A DNA stretch of 64,000 nt from Halomonas sp. A40-4 (GCF_015767635.1 NZ_CP065230.1:3348001-3412000), one strand, 5' to 3'; positions 1-13,298 are shown, numbered from the stretch's first letter. The notes: a model not told the origin generated them from the letters alone. Made by a program: numbers and translations.

Positions 1-2
1 TG

Positions 3-941
3 GTACCGATGCTCAAGTATGGCTACAACAAAGAACTGAGTGCCGGTGTCATCATGGCCAGCGGCTGCCTGGGGATATTGATTCCGCCCAGCATCATGTT
101 GATCCTGATGGCGAGCTATTCCCCCGTATCGGTGGGTGCGCTATTTGCCGGAGCGCTGGTACCCGGCCTGCTACTCGGCGTCATGTATGCGCTTTACGTG
201 CTGATTATCTGCTATGTAAAACCCTCATATGGCCCGAAGGTGCCAGCAGCGGAACGCGCCGAAGTCAGCACTCGGCAGCTTATGGTCATGCTTGCGAAGT
301 ATGTCGTTCCGCCGATGTCATTGATTTTGGGCGTATTGGGGGCTCTGTTTACCGGTATTGCAACGGCCACCGAAGCGTCCGCCATCGGGGTTTTCATCGC
401 CTTCATCCTGTTCATGATTTTCGGCGACCGCAAACTCTCCACCTGCTACAGCACGATGATCGAAGCGGGCAAAACCACCACCATGGTAATGCTGGTACTG
501 GTAGGCGCCACGGCGTTTACCGGCGTGTTTTCGATTGGTGGCGGTATGGAGGTTATCAGCGAGGTCGTCCTGTCCATGCCAGGTGGTACGTTCGGCGCTC
601 TGCTGCTGATGCTCTTTCTGGTATTCATCTTGGGAATGTTCCTGGACTGGACAGGAATCGTGCTACTCAGCTTCCCCATCATGCTACCGATTGTCGAGAC
701 GATGGGCATCGATGTGCTGTGGTTTGTGGTAATGGTCGCCGTTGTGCTCCAGACCTCCTTCCTTACCCCCCCATTCGGCTATGCCCTGTTTTATCTCAAA
801 GGGGTGGCACCGCCTGGGGTAGAGATTGTTGACCTCTACAAAGCGGTTATTCCGTTTGTGGCGCTCATTCTCTTCGCGTGCGCACTGATGGCTTTCTTCC
901 CCGTCCTGATTACCGGCTTACCCAGCTTATTGGTCGGTTGA
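3..941 (+). CDS. TRAP transporter large permease (DctM type), 5' end cut by window
   Basis: This is the C-terminal part (about 312 residues) of the large membrane subunit of a tripartite ATP-independent periplasmic transporter, which uses an ion gradient to import carboxylate-type substrates delivered by a binding protein. The reading frame is open to the window start, so the true start lies upstream; full-length DctM proteins are usually about 425 residues. The stretch GCLGILIPPSIMLIL is the typical DctM signature, and the chain is a series of hydrophobic helices. The small permease and binding protein should lie to the left of the window. The substrate cannot be told from this fragment. A strong terminator follows the stop. 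Confidence 0.93.
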   Translation, partial: VPMLKYGYNKELSAGVIMASGCLGILIPPSIMLILMASYSPVSVGALFAGALVPGLLLGVMYALYVLIICYVKPSYGPKVPAAERAEVSTRQLMVMLAKYVVPPMSLILGVLGALFTGIATATEASAIGVFIAFILFMIFGDRKLSTCYSTMIEAGKTTTMVMLVLVGATAFTGVFSIGGGMEVISEVVLSMPGGTFGALLLMLFLVFILGMFLDWTGIVLLSFPIMLPIVETMGIDVLWFVVMVAVVLQTSFLTPPFGYALFYLKGVAPPGVEIVDLYKAVIPFVALILFACALMAFFPVLITGLPSLLVG

Positions 942-965
942 TCTTCATCATCCTTCAAGTCGTTC

Positions 966-992
966 AGCCCGGCATAAAGCCGGGCTTTTTTT
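966..992 (+). terminator. Rho-independent terminator after the TRAP permease
   Basis: A stem of AGCCCGGC and GCCGGGC with a short loop is followed by seven T. It ends the TRAP operon. Because it overlaps the most upstream possible start of the next reading frame, it also argues for the later GTG start of that gene. Confidence 0.9.
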
Positions 993-1110
993 GAACAGCA
1001 CGTCACAAGAAGCCAAGTGGCTGCAGCTGTCGACGGCCGATGGTACTATTCCTCGCCGTGCGCACCCTATGTCGCTGCGATATCCGTTTGCTTTTGCAAG
1101 GAGTCTTCTC

Positions 1111-2790
1111 GTGTCCCGCTCCACTTCTGGTGAGTCAGCCGCACAGCGGCCCAGTCCTCAGCGAAAACTGAACCTCTGGTCGGCAGTACTCATCGGCGTC
1201 GCGTTAGTGGTGGCGCTGCCTGTCATCGTGGTATTTGCACATATTGCACTGCCGACCGATGGCGTATGGCAACACCTCGCCAGTACCGTGCTACCGCGCT
1301 ACCTGAACAATACCTTCTGGCTTGTCGTCTGGGTGGGAGTCGGCACCCTGATCATCGGCACGGGAAGCGCCTGGCTGGTCGTCATGTGCCGCTTTCCGGG
1401 CAAGCGGTTATTCGAGTGGGCATTACTTCTTCCCCTGGCTGTGCCTACCTATGTCATCGCCTACGCCTATACCGACTTCCTACAATTTGCAGGCCCCTTT
1501 CAGAGCGCCCTGCGTGACATGTTCGGCTGGGAACACGGCGACTATTTTTTCCCTGACGTTCGCTCGCTAGGCGGTGCTGCCACCCTTATCACCATGGTGC
1601 TTTATCCCTATGTTTACCTACTGGCCCGGGCTTCCTTTCTAGAGCAGTCGGTCTGCGTTCTCGACGTTGGCCGTACTCTGGGTCGCGGCCCCTGGCGCCT
1701 GTTTTTCAGCATTGCGGTTCCGCTAGCACGCCCGGCGCTGGTAGGCGGCGTATCATTGGTACTGATGGAGACCCTCAATGAGTTTGGCGCGGTCCAGTTT
1801 TTTGGGGTCGATACTTTCACGACGGGCATATATCGAACCTGGTTTGGCATGGGCGAGCCCGTCGCCGCCGCCCAGTTGGCTGCCTGCCTGCTCAGTTTTG
1901 TGATTGTACTGGTGTTACTTGAGCGCTGGTCCCGCGGCAAGCGGCGCTACTTCCACACCACAAACCGGTATCAGCAATTGCCTGAATATGCGCTTCATGG
2001 ATGGCGGGCAGCCGCCGCCACTGGGGCATGCGCCATTCCGATCATTGTCGGATTTCTACTGCCCAGCGGCATTCTGCTCGATTTGGCGCTGACGCAAGGC
2101 GATTCTCTGTGGGGATCGCGCTTTCTTGGCTTTGCGTGGAATAGTCTAAGCCTGTCGGCGCTAGCGGCCATCATCGCCGTCGGTACGGCGGTACTGCTTA
2201 GCTATGGCGTTCGGGTACACGACACAGCGCTTGCGCGCTTTACAACACGTATTTCGGCGATGGGCTATGCCATTCCCGGTTCGGTAGTGGCAGTAGGGAT
2301 TCTGATCCCCTTTGCCTGGCTGGATAACATCATCAATACGGGCTTGCAGGCGTATAACGGCCAGATCATTGGCCTGATCTTCAGCGGCTCGGCCTTTATT
2401 CTGCTCTACGCCTACGTCGTGCGCTTTCTAGCCGTTTCCTTCAATGCCGTAGAAGCCAGTCTCGGCAAGGTCACTCCCAGCATGGATGCGGCCTCTCGAA
2501 CCCTGGGGCAAACGGCGGGCGGCACTTTGCGCTACGTGCACACGCCCTTGATGCGCAGCAGCTTGCTTGCGGCGGGCATTCTGGTATTTGTCGATGTCAT
2601 GAAAGAGCTTCCCGCGACGATTATACTGCGGCCGTTCAATTTCGATACGCTTGCCGTCAGAGCGCATAACCTGGCATCTGATGAGCGCCTGGCTGAAGCC
2701 TCCACTTCATCATTGGCGATCGTGATGGTCGGCATTCTGCCGGTGATACTTCTGAGTATGGCCATGCGTCGTTCACGCCCTGGGGCATAG
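1111..2790 (+). CDS. fbpB: Ferric iron ABC transporter, fused permease (FbpB/SfuB type)
   Basis: Inner-membrane permease of a binding-protein-dependent Fe(III) importer. It is a double-length permease: two homologous halves, each with about six membrane helices and an EAA-type loop that contacts the ATPase (around residues 183-205, LDVGRTLGRGPW, and 457-480, MDAASRTLGQ). The start is placed at GTG 1111 because an AAGGAG ribosome site lies 7 bases upstream; the frame stays open to 991, but the earlier starts fall in the preceding terminator or lack a ribosome site. This gives 559 residues, normal for the family. The gene converges with the ATPase gene 21 bases downstream and serves with the binding protein at 4124. 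Confidence 0.9.
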   Translation: MSRSTSGESAAQRPSPQRKLNLWSAVLIGVALVVALPVIVVFAHIALPTDGVWQHLASTVLPRYLNNTFWLVVWVGVGTLIIGTGSAWLVVMCRFPGKRLFEWALLLPLAVPTYVIAYAYTDFLQFAGPFQSALRDMFGWEHGDYFFPDVRSLGGAATLITMVLYPYVYLLARASFLEQSVCVLDVGRTLGRGPWRLFFSIAVPLARPALVGGVSLVLMETLNEFGAVQFFGVDTFTTGIYRTWFGMGEPVAAAQLAACLLSFVIVLVLLERWSRGKRRYFHTTNRYQQLPEYALHGWRAAAATGACAIPIIVGFLLPSGILLDLALTQGDSLWGSRFLGFAWNSLSLSALAAIIAVGTAVLLSYGVRVHDTALARFTTRISAMGYAIPGSVVAVGILIPFAWLDNIINTGLQAYNGQIIGLIFSGSAFILLYAYVVRFLAVSFNAVEASLGKVTPSMDAASRTLGQTAGGTLRYVHTPLMRSSLLAAGILVFVDVMKELPATIILRPFNFDTLAVRAHNLASDERLAEASTSSLAIVMVGILPVILLSMAMRRSRPGA

Positions 2791-2811
2791 CCGTAACCGC
2801 CAAGAATGTCG

Positions 2812-3924
2812 TTAACTGTCCTCAGACGCGTGCGGAAACACGAATACCTGAGACAAATCCAAATGAATATCGATCGGTTGGCCTTCAGCAGGCAGAAAAA
2901 CCCCGGGCACCCTGGCATGCAAGTGGGCTTCCTGGCCGTCGTCTGCATGGGCACAAAGATGCAACAGACTACTGCGGCCGAGTAACTTCGCCATCACGAT
3001 ATGACTATGTGCATGGGAATTAGCCGGCAGGTCGCGCTCGATGACACGCAAGGCTTCCGGGCGAATCATCACTTGCACGGCCGTCCCATCAGCAATGCCT
3101 TCAGCCGGCACCCACCCCACAGGCGTTGTAACGTGCCCTTCTTCAACCACGCCTTCGATCTCATTGACCTCACCAAAAAACGTCACCACGAATGGATCCT
3201 TGGGTGAACAGTAGAGCTCTCTCGGCGTGCCTGTTTGTACAATACGCCCATCGCGCATCAGTGCAATACGATCCGCCATGAACATGGCTTCTTCAGGGTC
3301 ATGGGTAACCAGTAAGGTCGCAGCTCCGACCTTTTTTAAAACGTGTAGCGTATCGTCCCGTATCCGATCCCTCAGCCTCGCATCCAGGCTTGAAAAAGGC
3401 TCATCCAACAGCATCAGCCTCGGCTCAGGCGCCAACGCCCGGGCAAGCGCCACACGCTGCTGCTGACCGCCCGACAGCATATGCGGATAGGTTGACGCAT
3501 AGCTCGCCATCCCCAGCTGAGATAACAGCTCCTCGGCACGCTCACGCCTGGCACTGGCCGACAAGTGCTTCAGGCCAAAGGTGACATTTTCCAGCACGGA
3601 CAGATGAGGGAATAGCGCCGAGTCCTGGAATGCCAGCCCCACGTTACGCTTTTCTGGCGGCACGTGACGCAGTCCCGGCGCGGCAATTTGTTCATCTTGC
3701 AGGCTGACGCTGCCTTCTTGCAGCATTTCCAAGCCCGCTGCAATTCGCAGCAAGGTGGTCTTGCCACAGCCGGAAGGGCCCAGCAGGCAGACCACTTCTC
3801 CCGGCGCCACGGTAAGATCCACACCCTTTACAACGGTATTCTGGTCAAAAGCGTGTTGCACCTGATGCATCGCTAGCGCCGTTTCATTAAGCGCTTTTTG
3901 CGCCGCCTTCATTGTTGCTGTCAT
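2812..3924 (-). CDS. fbpC: Ferric iron ABC transporter ATP-binding protein (FbpC type)
   Basis: Cytoplasmic ATPase of the Fe(III) importer, 370 residues. Walker A GPSGCGKTT lies at 49-57, the Q-loop at Q100, the signature LSGGQQQ at 150-156, Walker B MLLDE at 171-175 and the switch histidine near H208. The remaining ~130 residues form the C-terminal regulatory (TOBE-like) domain seen in FbpC and PotA proteins. Unusually for this family, the three subunits are in three orientations: this gene converges with the permease and diverges from the binding protein gene, so the 3925-4123 gap probably controls both divergent units. The iron specificity is inferred from the neighbouring binding protein. 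Confidence 0.9.
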   Translation of the reverse strand: MTATMKAAQKALNETALAMHQVQHAFDQNTVVKGVDLTVAPGEVVCLLGPSGCGKTTLLRIAAGLEMLQEGSVSLQDEQIAAPGLRHVPPEKRNVGLAFQDSALFPHLSVLENVTFGLKHLSASARRERAEELLSQLGMASYASTYPHMLSGGQQQRVALARALAPEPRLMLLDEPFSSLDARLRDRIRDDTLHVLKKVGAATLLVTHDPEEAMFMADRIALMRDGRIVQTGTPRELYCSPKDPFVVTFFGEVNEIEGVVEEGHVTTPVGWVPAEGIADGTAVQVMIRPEALRVIERDLPANSHAHSHIVMAKLLGRSSLLHLCAHADDGQEAHLHARVPGVFLPAEGQPIDIHLDLSQVFVFPHASEDS

Positions 3925-4088
3925 TGCATCACCGTTCTATTCCCGGTTGCCTGACCAACAGACAACCATATAATACGTTTGAAAGTAATTAACATTCTAT
4001 TTTCTATTTATCCTATATGCACCCTTCAACGGTAAGTCATCTTGACGTTAACGCTGCAAAAAGCTGTAATAATCAAGTTAATAATACA

Positions 4089-4103
4089 ACTTATTATCAT
4101 TAG
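4089..4103. promoter_or_regulatory. Candidate Fur box between fbpC and fbpA
   Basis: On the minus strand this AT-rich stretch contains TAATGATAAT, matching ten bases of the 19-bp Fur consensus; the second half of the palindrome is poor. It lies about 20 bases before the fbpA start, where iron-bound Fur would block expression. Repression by iron is expected for this family but only inferred here. Confidence 0.5.
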
Positions 4104-4123
4104 CAATATAAGGATTATCGCCG

Positions 4124-5149
4124 ATGAAAACTGCACGTTTCGCCGCACCTATCGCGTTTGCTCTCGCCAGCTCTGCCTTCGCAAGCCATGCACTGGCGGA
4201 TGAGCTTAATATCTACTCTGCTCGTCACTACGATTCTGACGAGCGACTTTACGATGCTTTCACAGAAGAAACGGGTATTGAAGTCAATATCCTGGAAGGT
4301 GATTCCGATCAGTTGATCGAACGCATCCAGCGCGAAGGTGTTGCCAGCCCTGCCGACATCATGATGACGGTTGATGCTGGCAGGCTGTGGCGCGCTGAAC
4401 AGGAGGGGATTTTCCAGGGAATCGAATCCGATGTGCTAGCTGAACGCCTACCTGAATCCATGCGTCACCCTGAAGGGCTGTGGTTCGGATTTAGCCAGCG
4501 TGCACGGGCGATCTTCTATAACCGTGAGAACGTGGATCCCGGTGACATCACGCGTTACGAAGACCTTGCCAGCGACGACCTGGGGTATAGCATCTGCATT
4601 CGTTCGTCCAACAACATCTACAACCAGTCCTTGCTCGCTTCGATGATTGAGCATCACGGTGAGGAAGGCGCTGAAGAGTGGGCTCAAGGCGTTGTCGATA
4701 ACATGGCACGTGACCCAGAAGGCGGTGATACAGATCAGATCCTTGGCGCCGCCAGCGGCGAGTGCGATCTAGCCGTCGCCAACCACTATTATTACGTTCG
4801 CCTGTTGAAATCGGACGATGAAGCGGATCGCGAGGCTGCACGCAACGTCGGTATCATCTTCCCCAATCAAGATGATCGAGGCGCTCACGTCAATGTCGGC
4901 GGTGCCGGTGTTGTTGAGGGTGCTCCTAACCGCGAAAACGCGGTGGCATTCCTTGAGTTCCTGGCATCCGATACGGCTCAGGAAATCTTCGCGTCGGGTA
5001 ACAATGAATTTCCCGTCGTGAATAACGTCAAGCGTGACCCTGTCCTCGAATCATGGGGCAACTTCAAAAAGGATGATGTAAATATCAGCATTCTGGGAGA
5101 AAACAATCCCGAAGCGATTCGCATCTTTGATCGGGTCGAATGGCGTTAA
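4124..5149 (+). CDS. fbpA: Periplasmic Fe(III)-binding protein (FbpA/FutA/IdiA family)
   Basis: Binds ferric iron in the periplasm and hands it to the FbpB permease. The 341-residue precursor has a Sec signal peptide (about residues 1-25, cleavage after SHALA) and a mature start DELNIYSARHYDSDE typical of the family, including the His-Tyr region near the N-terminus. A paired tyrosine region (NHYYYVRLL, about residue 221) corresponds to the iron-liganding tyrosines. The mature chain is rich in Asp and Glu, as expected for a halophile's periplasmic protein. The start is supported by a moderate AAGGA site. Ends at a strong bidirectional terminator. Confidence 0.93.
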   Translation: MKTARFAAPIAFALASSAFASHALADELNIYSARHYDSDERLYDAFTEETGIEVNILEGDSDQLIERIQREGVASPADIMMTVDAGRLWRAEQEGIFQGIESDVLAERLPESMRHPEGLWFGFSQRARAIFYNRENVDPGDITRYEDLASDDLGYSICIRSSNNIYNQSLLASMIEHHGEEGAEEWAQGVVDNMARDPEGGDTDQILGAASGECDLAVANHYYYVRLLKSDDEADREAARNVGIIFPNQDDRGAHVNVGGAGVVEGAPNRENAVAFLEFLASDTAQEIFASGNNEFPVVNNVKRDPVLESWGNFKKDDVNISILGENNPEAIRIFDRVEWR

Positions 5150-5167
5150 TACCCAGCGTTAACCATG

Positions 5168-5202
5168 CAAAAAGCCCCACGGTCGACCGTGGGGCTTTTT
5201 TT
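5168..5202. terminator. Bidirectional terminator between fbpA and small lipoprotein
   Basis: A perfect 11-bp inverted repeat (GCCCCACGGTC and its complement) is flanked by A on one side and seven T on the other, so it can end transcription from fbpA and from the convergent lipoprotein gene. Confidence 0.92.
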
Positions 5203-5221
5203 GTCACTGCATTACAGCCGC

Positions 5222-5410
5222 TTACTCTTCAGCAGCCTCTTCCATTTCGTCACCGGCCTCTTCAATTTCATCACCAGCTTCTTCCATGGTTTCATCAATA
5301 TTTTCGCCCGCCTCTTCTGCAGGGCCTTGATCATCGCCACAGGCGGTCAGACCGACGGCGAGAAATGCTAATAAAAGCGCCACACCAATAGCTTTGAATC
5401 CTTTATCCAT
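5222..5410 (-). CDS. Small acidic lipoprotein, unknown function
   Basis: A 62-residue protein with a hydrophobic signal and lipobox LTAC, predicted to be lipid-modified at the Cys and carried to the envelope. The mature part is only about 39 residues and consists almost wholly of Glu, Asp, Ala and Gly. It contains a heptad-like unit EEAGDEI/EEAGDEM that appears about four times, suggesting a single amphipathic, strongly negative helix. ATG 5410 is chosen because an AAGGAG site lies 7 bases before it; ATG 5416 is only one base from that site. Short acidic lipoproteins of this kind occur in marine gammaproteobacteria, but no function is known to me. Confidence 0.8.
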   Translation of the reverse strand: MDKGFKAIGVALLLAFLAVGLTACGDDQGPAEEAGENIDETMEEAGDEIEEAGDEMEEAAEE

Positions 5411-5507
5411 CACCATGCTCCTTCTATCACGGTAGTTAAACAGTTAAACGCCGTTTCATATTAGGTGCTACACATAAATCACGCCAATAAATGGCACATA
5501 CAAACAA

Positions 5508-5533
5508 AAAACCCAGCCGATTGGCTGGGTTTT
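5508..5533 (-). terminator. Distal copy of rRNA operon terminator
   Basis: AAAACCCAGCC and GGCTGGGTTTT form an 11-bp stem with loop GATT. It is identical to the copy at 5619-5644, 111 bases away, and is part of the duplicated segment. Confidence 0.85.
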
Positions 5534-5542
5534 CTGCAGTAT

Positions 5543-5611
5543 AGGTGCCTGACGATGATCGGGGCGGCCTTCCGCCGGTCGGCGCTCCGATACGCTTCAT
5601 GGGGAGACCCC
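5543..5611 (-). pseudogene. Relic of a second 5S rRNA 3' end with foreign insert
   Basis: Read on the minus strand, this holds GGGGTCTCCCCATG (5S core, 5611-5598) and TCATCGTCAGGCAC (5S 3' end, 5558-5545), both identical to the intact 5S. Where the intact gene has 10 bases (5670-5679), the relic has 39 GC-rich bases (5559-5597) able to form a small GGCGG/CCGCC hairpin. The 5' two-thirds of 5S is absent, so it cannot make functional 5S. It lies between the two terminator copies and is probably seldom transcribed. Confidence 0.75.
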
Positions 5612-5618
5612 TAAACAA

Positions 5619-5644
5619 AAAACCCAGCCGATTGGCTGGGTTTT
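5619..5644 (-). terminator. Proximal rRNA operon terminator
   Basis: The same 11-bp stem and GATT loop as the distal copy, directly after the 5S gene; on the minus strand the stem ends in a T-run. This is the first terminator met by polymerase leaving the operon. Confidence 0.9.
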
Positions 5645-5656
5645 CTGCGGTATAGG

Positions 5657-5775
5657 TGCCTGACGATGACCTACTCTCGCATGGGGAGACCCCACACTAC
5701 CATCGGCGCGAAGCGGTTTCACTGCTGAGTTCGGCAAGGGATCAGGTGGTTCACGCTTGCTATGGTCCTCAGGCG
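5657..5775 (-). rRNA. rrf: 5S ribosomal RNA
   Basis: About 119 bases recognised by the conserved core (CCGATGGTAGTGTGGGGTC and CCCATGCGAGAGTAGG) and by terminal complementarity between GCCTGA at the 5' end and TCAGGC at the 3' end. It is the last gene of the operon, 146 bases after 23S. That spacer contains no tRNA or reading frame. Confidence 0.96.
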
Positions 5776-5921
5776 TAACTTTAAATGCATATCATGCTGT
5801 GTTTTGTGTGCGTCTCCTACCAAGCCCTGTGTCATCACCACTTGGCTCAGTACGCGTATCCGGTTCTCTGCGTGTCTTCACACGCGTCGTTATCATCACG
5901 ACCAGACCCCTTGGGTGTTAT

Positions 5922-8810
<2,889 letters not shown>

Positions 8811-9060
8811 CTATAACCCGAAGGGGTCTGGTGTCTCGCAACGATAACGATTGCCGGATACGCTTGAGACGTATCACAAAACAATTACGTATGAACGTCT
8901 TAAAAAAACGTTCATGTCAGCATGATATACATTGTTAAAGAGCGACTGCTATGCGCAGTGATAAGACACCGCCGGCGGCGGTTGGCTTATCACTGCGTAT
9001 CGACAGCTATCTGATCAGGTAATTCATTGTGAGCGCTTACCGCGAGGATGATGCATCGTT
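8811..9060 (-). other. 16S-23S spacer without tRNA genes
   Basis: This 250-base spacer has no tRNA-Ile or tRNA-Ala; I found no T-arm (GGTTCGAAT-like) or acceptor pairing. It holds the 16S 3' processing strand (9012-9041), a strong hairpin (8954-8965 pairs with 8986-8997, 12 bp perfect), a boxA (8932-8944) and the 23S 5' processing strand. Confidence 0.85.
8932..8944 (-). promoter_or_regulatory. Spacer boxA antitermination site
   Basis: On the minus strand the sequence CGCTCTTTAACAA matches the rRNA boxA consensus, which loads NusB/S10 and keeps polymerase from terminating within 23S. Its place just upstream of 23S is the usual one. Confidence 0.8.
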
Positions 9061-10592
<1,532 letters not shown>

Positions 10593-10826
10593 ACAATCAT
10601 TGTGATCCTTACTTGTCACTCGAAAGTAACAAAAGCGGATCAAACTTGGCTCAAGGTTTTCAAACGTTCTCTCAAGGTCCGAAGACCTTGGACGAGTCGC
10701 TTGCCTTGATAATTGGTGATTTATCACCCTCATCGGCAAGCGCCCACATGAATTACCTGATCACATTATTAAAGAGCGTTTCGCTTGCGGGCCTCAAAAT
10801 CTGACATGGCCGCTGCTAAGCGAGGA
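10593..10826 (-). other. rRNA operon leader with 16S processing strand
   Basis: The transcribed leader of about 235 bases has no credible gene. Bases 10734-10763 are complementary to 9012-9041 downstream of 16S over roughly 28 positions with few mismatches (shared core TGATCAGGTAATTCAT), forming the long stem cut by RNase III to release pre-16S. A boxA lies at 10767-10778 and a local hairpin (GGTGATAAATCACC) near 10715. Confidence 0.8.
10767..10778 (-). promoter_or_regulatory. Leader boxA antitermination site
   Basis: CGCTCTTTAATA on the minus strand, close to boxA (TGCTCTTTAACA), about 50 bases after the predicted transcription start. It would load the Nus antitermination complex before 16S. 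Confidence 0.75.
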
Positions 10827-10832
10827 AGGCGT

Positions 10833-10860
10833 ATTCTACGCACTTTCCAATGTTTGTCAA
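10833..10860 (-). promoter_or_regulatory. rRNA operon sigma-70 promoter
   Basis: On the minus strand a perfect -35 TTGACA (10860-10855), a 16-base spacer and a -10 TAGAAT (10838-10833) are followed by a GC-rich discriminator, as in stringently controlled rRNA promoters. Transcription should start near 10826. The stretch between here and pssA (10861-11041) shows no gene and no clear terminator. Confidence 0.8.
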
Positions 10861-11041
10861 CGACTGTTTGGCAGAAGCGAAGGAAATGTTTAACTCAACT
10901 TTCCTTCCTGCTATTTGCCTAACCTACTGACAAACCGAGGTTTTTACACCTCATTCACCGCTGGCAACGCTGGGCGTCCCCGGCAGCGGATGCGTACTTT
11001 ACGGCTTTGCTGACGAGGACGCAAGGGGTGTGCGGAATTTT

Positions 11042-11938
11042 TTAACTTTTCGGTTTTGCCTTGCGCATGACGGCCAATACAGGACCAGAGAGCACGTAGG
11101 TGCCAAACAGCAAAAGCAGCATGACAGACGGCTCAACGGAAATCATCACAAAGCCCAGCACCACGGCTAGCAGGACCACGAAAGGCACTGGTTTTTTGAA
11201 GTCGAGGTCCTTGAAGCTGTAATAGCGAATGTTGCTGACCATCAGCACGCCAGCCGCCGCCACAACCACCAGCATCAACAGTTTGAAGCCAAAAGCATCT
11301 GCGTCGAAGCTATGGAATGTCCATACGCTCGCCGCCACCAGCGCCGCGGCTGAGGGGCTGGGCAAGCCGATAAACCATTTTTTGTCCACGCTACCAATCT
11401 GCACATTAAAGCGCGCCAAGCGCAGTGCCGCGCAAGCAACGTAGAGAAATGCCACCACCCAGCCTGTTTTACCAATGTCCTGCAGAATCCAGGTAAAGGC
11501 GACGAGCGCGGGCGCCATGCCAAAAGAAATCATGTCGGCAAGACTGTCGTATTCGGCACCAAAAGCACTTTCTGTATTGGTCATACGCGCAACTCGACCA
11601 TCTAGCCCGTCAAGCACCATGGCAATAAAGATGGCGACGGCCGCCGCTGTAAAGTCACCATTGATCCCCGCCACCACGGCAAAGAATCCTGAAAACAGCG
11701 CCGAAGTAGTAAACAAGTTGGGCAGCAGGTAGATACCCTTGCGGCGAACCTTTTTGCCATCTTCAACCGCTTCTTCAACCACTTCCGTGTCGCGCAAGAA
11801 GGCTGCTGCCAAGTCCTCATTGCCGCCTATTTCTGATTGGTCAGCGGTATCTGGTCGCGTACTGCCTGCCTGGTTTTCGCCAGAATGATCTGAACTTGGT
11901 TGCTCTTGATCGCGAGCGTCCTGGGTCATAGGTCTCAT
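11042..11938 (-). CDS. pssA: CDP-diacylglycerol-serine O-phosphatidyltransferase
   Basis: Makes phosphatidylserine from CDP-diacylglycerol and serine at the inner membrane, the first step to phosphatidylethanolamine. The CDP-alcohol phosphotransferase motif is intact (DGLDGRVAR, then G and DSLAD, about residues 109-134), within a protein of several membrane helices; this is the integral-membrane type II enzyme, unlike the E. coli type. About 65 N-terminal residues before KVRRKGIYLLPNLFT are hydrophilic and acidic and are an extension relative to the catalytic core. A second ATG at 11929 is an equally possible start. It follows ilvC, the order known in Pseudomonas, but a terminator lies between them. 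Confidence 0.93.
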   Translation of the reverse strand: MRPMTQDARDQEQPSSDHSGENQAGSTRPDTADQSEIGGNEDLAAAFLRDTEVVEEAVEDGKKVRRKGIYLLPNLFTTSALFSGFFAVVAGINGDFTAAAVAIFIAMVLDGLDGRVARMTNTESAFGAEYDSLADMISFGMAPALVAFTWILQDIGKTGWVVAFLYVACAALRLARFNVQIGSVDKKWFIGLPSPSAAALVAASVWTFHSFDADAFGFKLLMLVVVAAAGVLMVSNIRYYSFKDLDFKKPVPFVVLLAVVLGFVMISVEPSVMLLLLFGTYVLSGPVLAVMRKAKPKS

Positions 11939-12041
11939 CCATTAAAAGTAAATCACGGGAACAGTGATCACTTTCATTCTACACGCTGAAGACTTATCAG
12001 CCAGTCAATTGCGCCCGAGCGTGCCTTAACAATCGCACCAT

Positions 12042-12075
12042 AAAAAAACGGGGCGCGCCAGTGCGCACCCCGTTA
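12042..12075 (-). terminator. ilvC terminator
   Basis: On the minus strand AACGGGGTGCGC and GCGCGCCCCGTT pair (one G-T) around ACTG and run into seven T. It lies 33 bases after the ilvC stop and separates ilvC from pssA. Confidence 0.9.
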
Positions 12076-12107
12076 GCCTTCCCTGTGGTGTTAATGACTT
12101 ACCACCA

Positions 12108-13229
<1,122 letters not shown>

Positions 13230-13281
13230 TCACTCTACGACAGCATCACCGTTGCGTAAAACGCTATGTTTGCAACATACT

Positions 13282-13298
13282 ATTTCACTTTATGAAAT
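13282..13298. promoter_or_regulatory. Candidate IlvY operator
   Basis: ATTTCA and TGAAAT form a perfect 6-bp inverted repeat with a 5-base gap, overlapping the ilvY promoter region; a looser GTTGC...GCAAC repeat lies just upstream (about 13252-13276). LysR regulators bind such dyads in the intergenic region shared with their target. Binding by IlvY is inferred from position only. Confidence 0.45.

Larger units (their letters stand above)
5502..5669. repeat. Direct duplication of 5S 3' end plus terminator
   Basis: Bases 5502-5558 recur at 5613-5669 with a 111-base offset and one visible difference (CTGCAGTA versus CTGCGGTA). The unit holds the rRNA terminator and the last bases of 5S rRNA. 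A further 14-base 5S segment is also shared (5598-5611 and 5680-5693). This looks like a tandem duplication at the operon end. Confidence 0.9.

Noticed and set aside
8811..9060. tRNA-Ile or tRNA-Ala in the rRNA spacer
   Set aside because: No T-arm, anticodon stem or acceptor pairing could be found; the hairpin at 8954-8997 is a simple stem.
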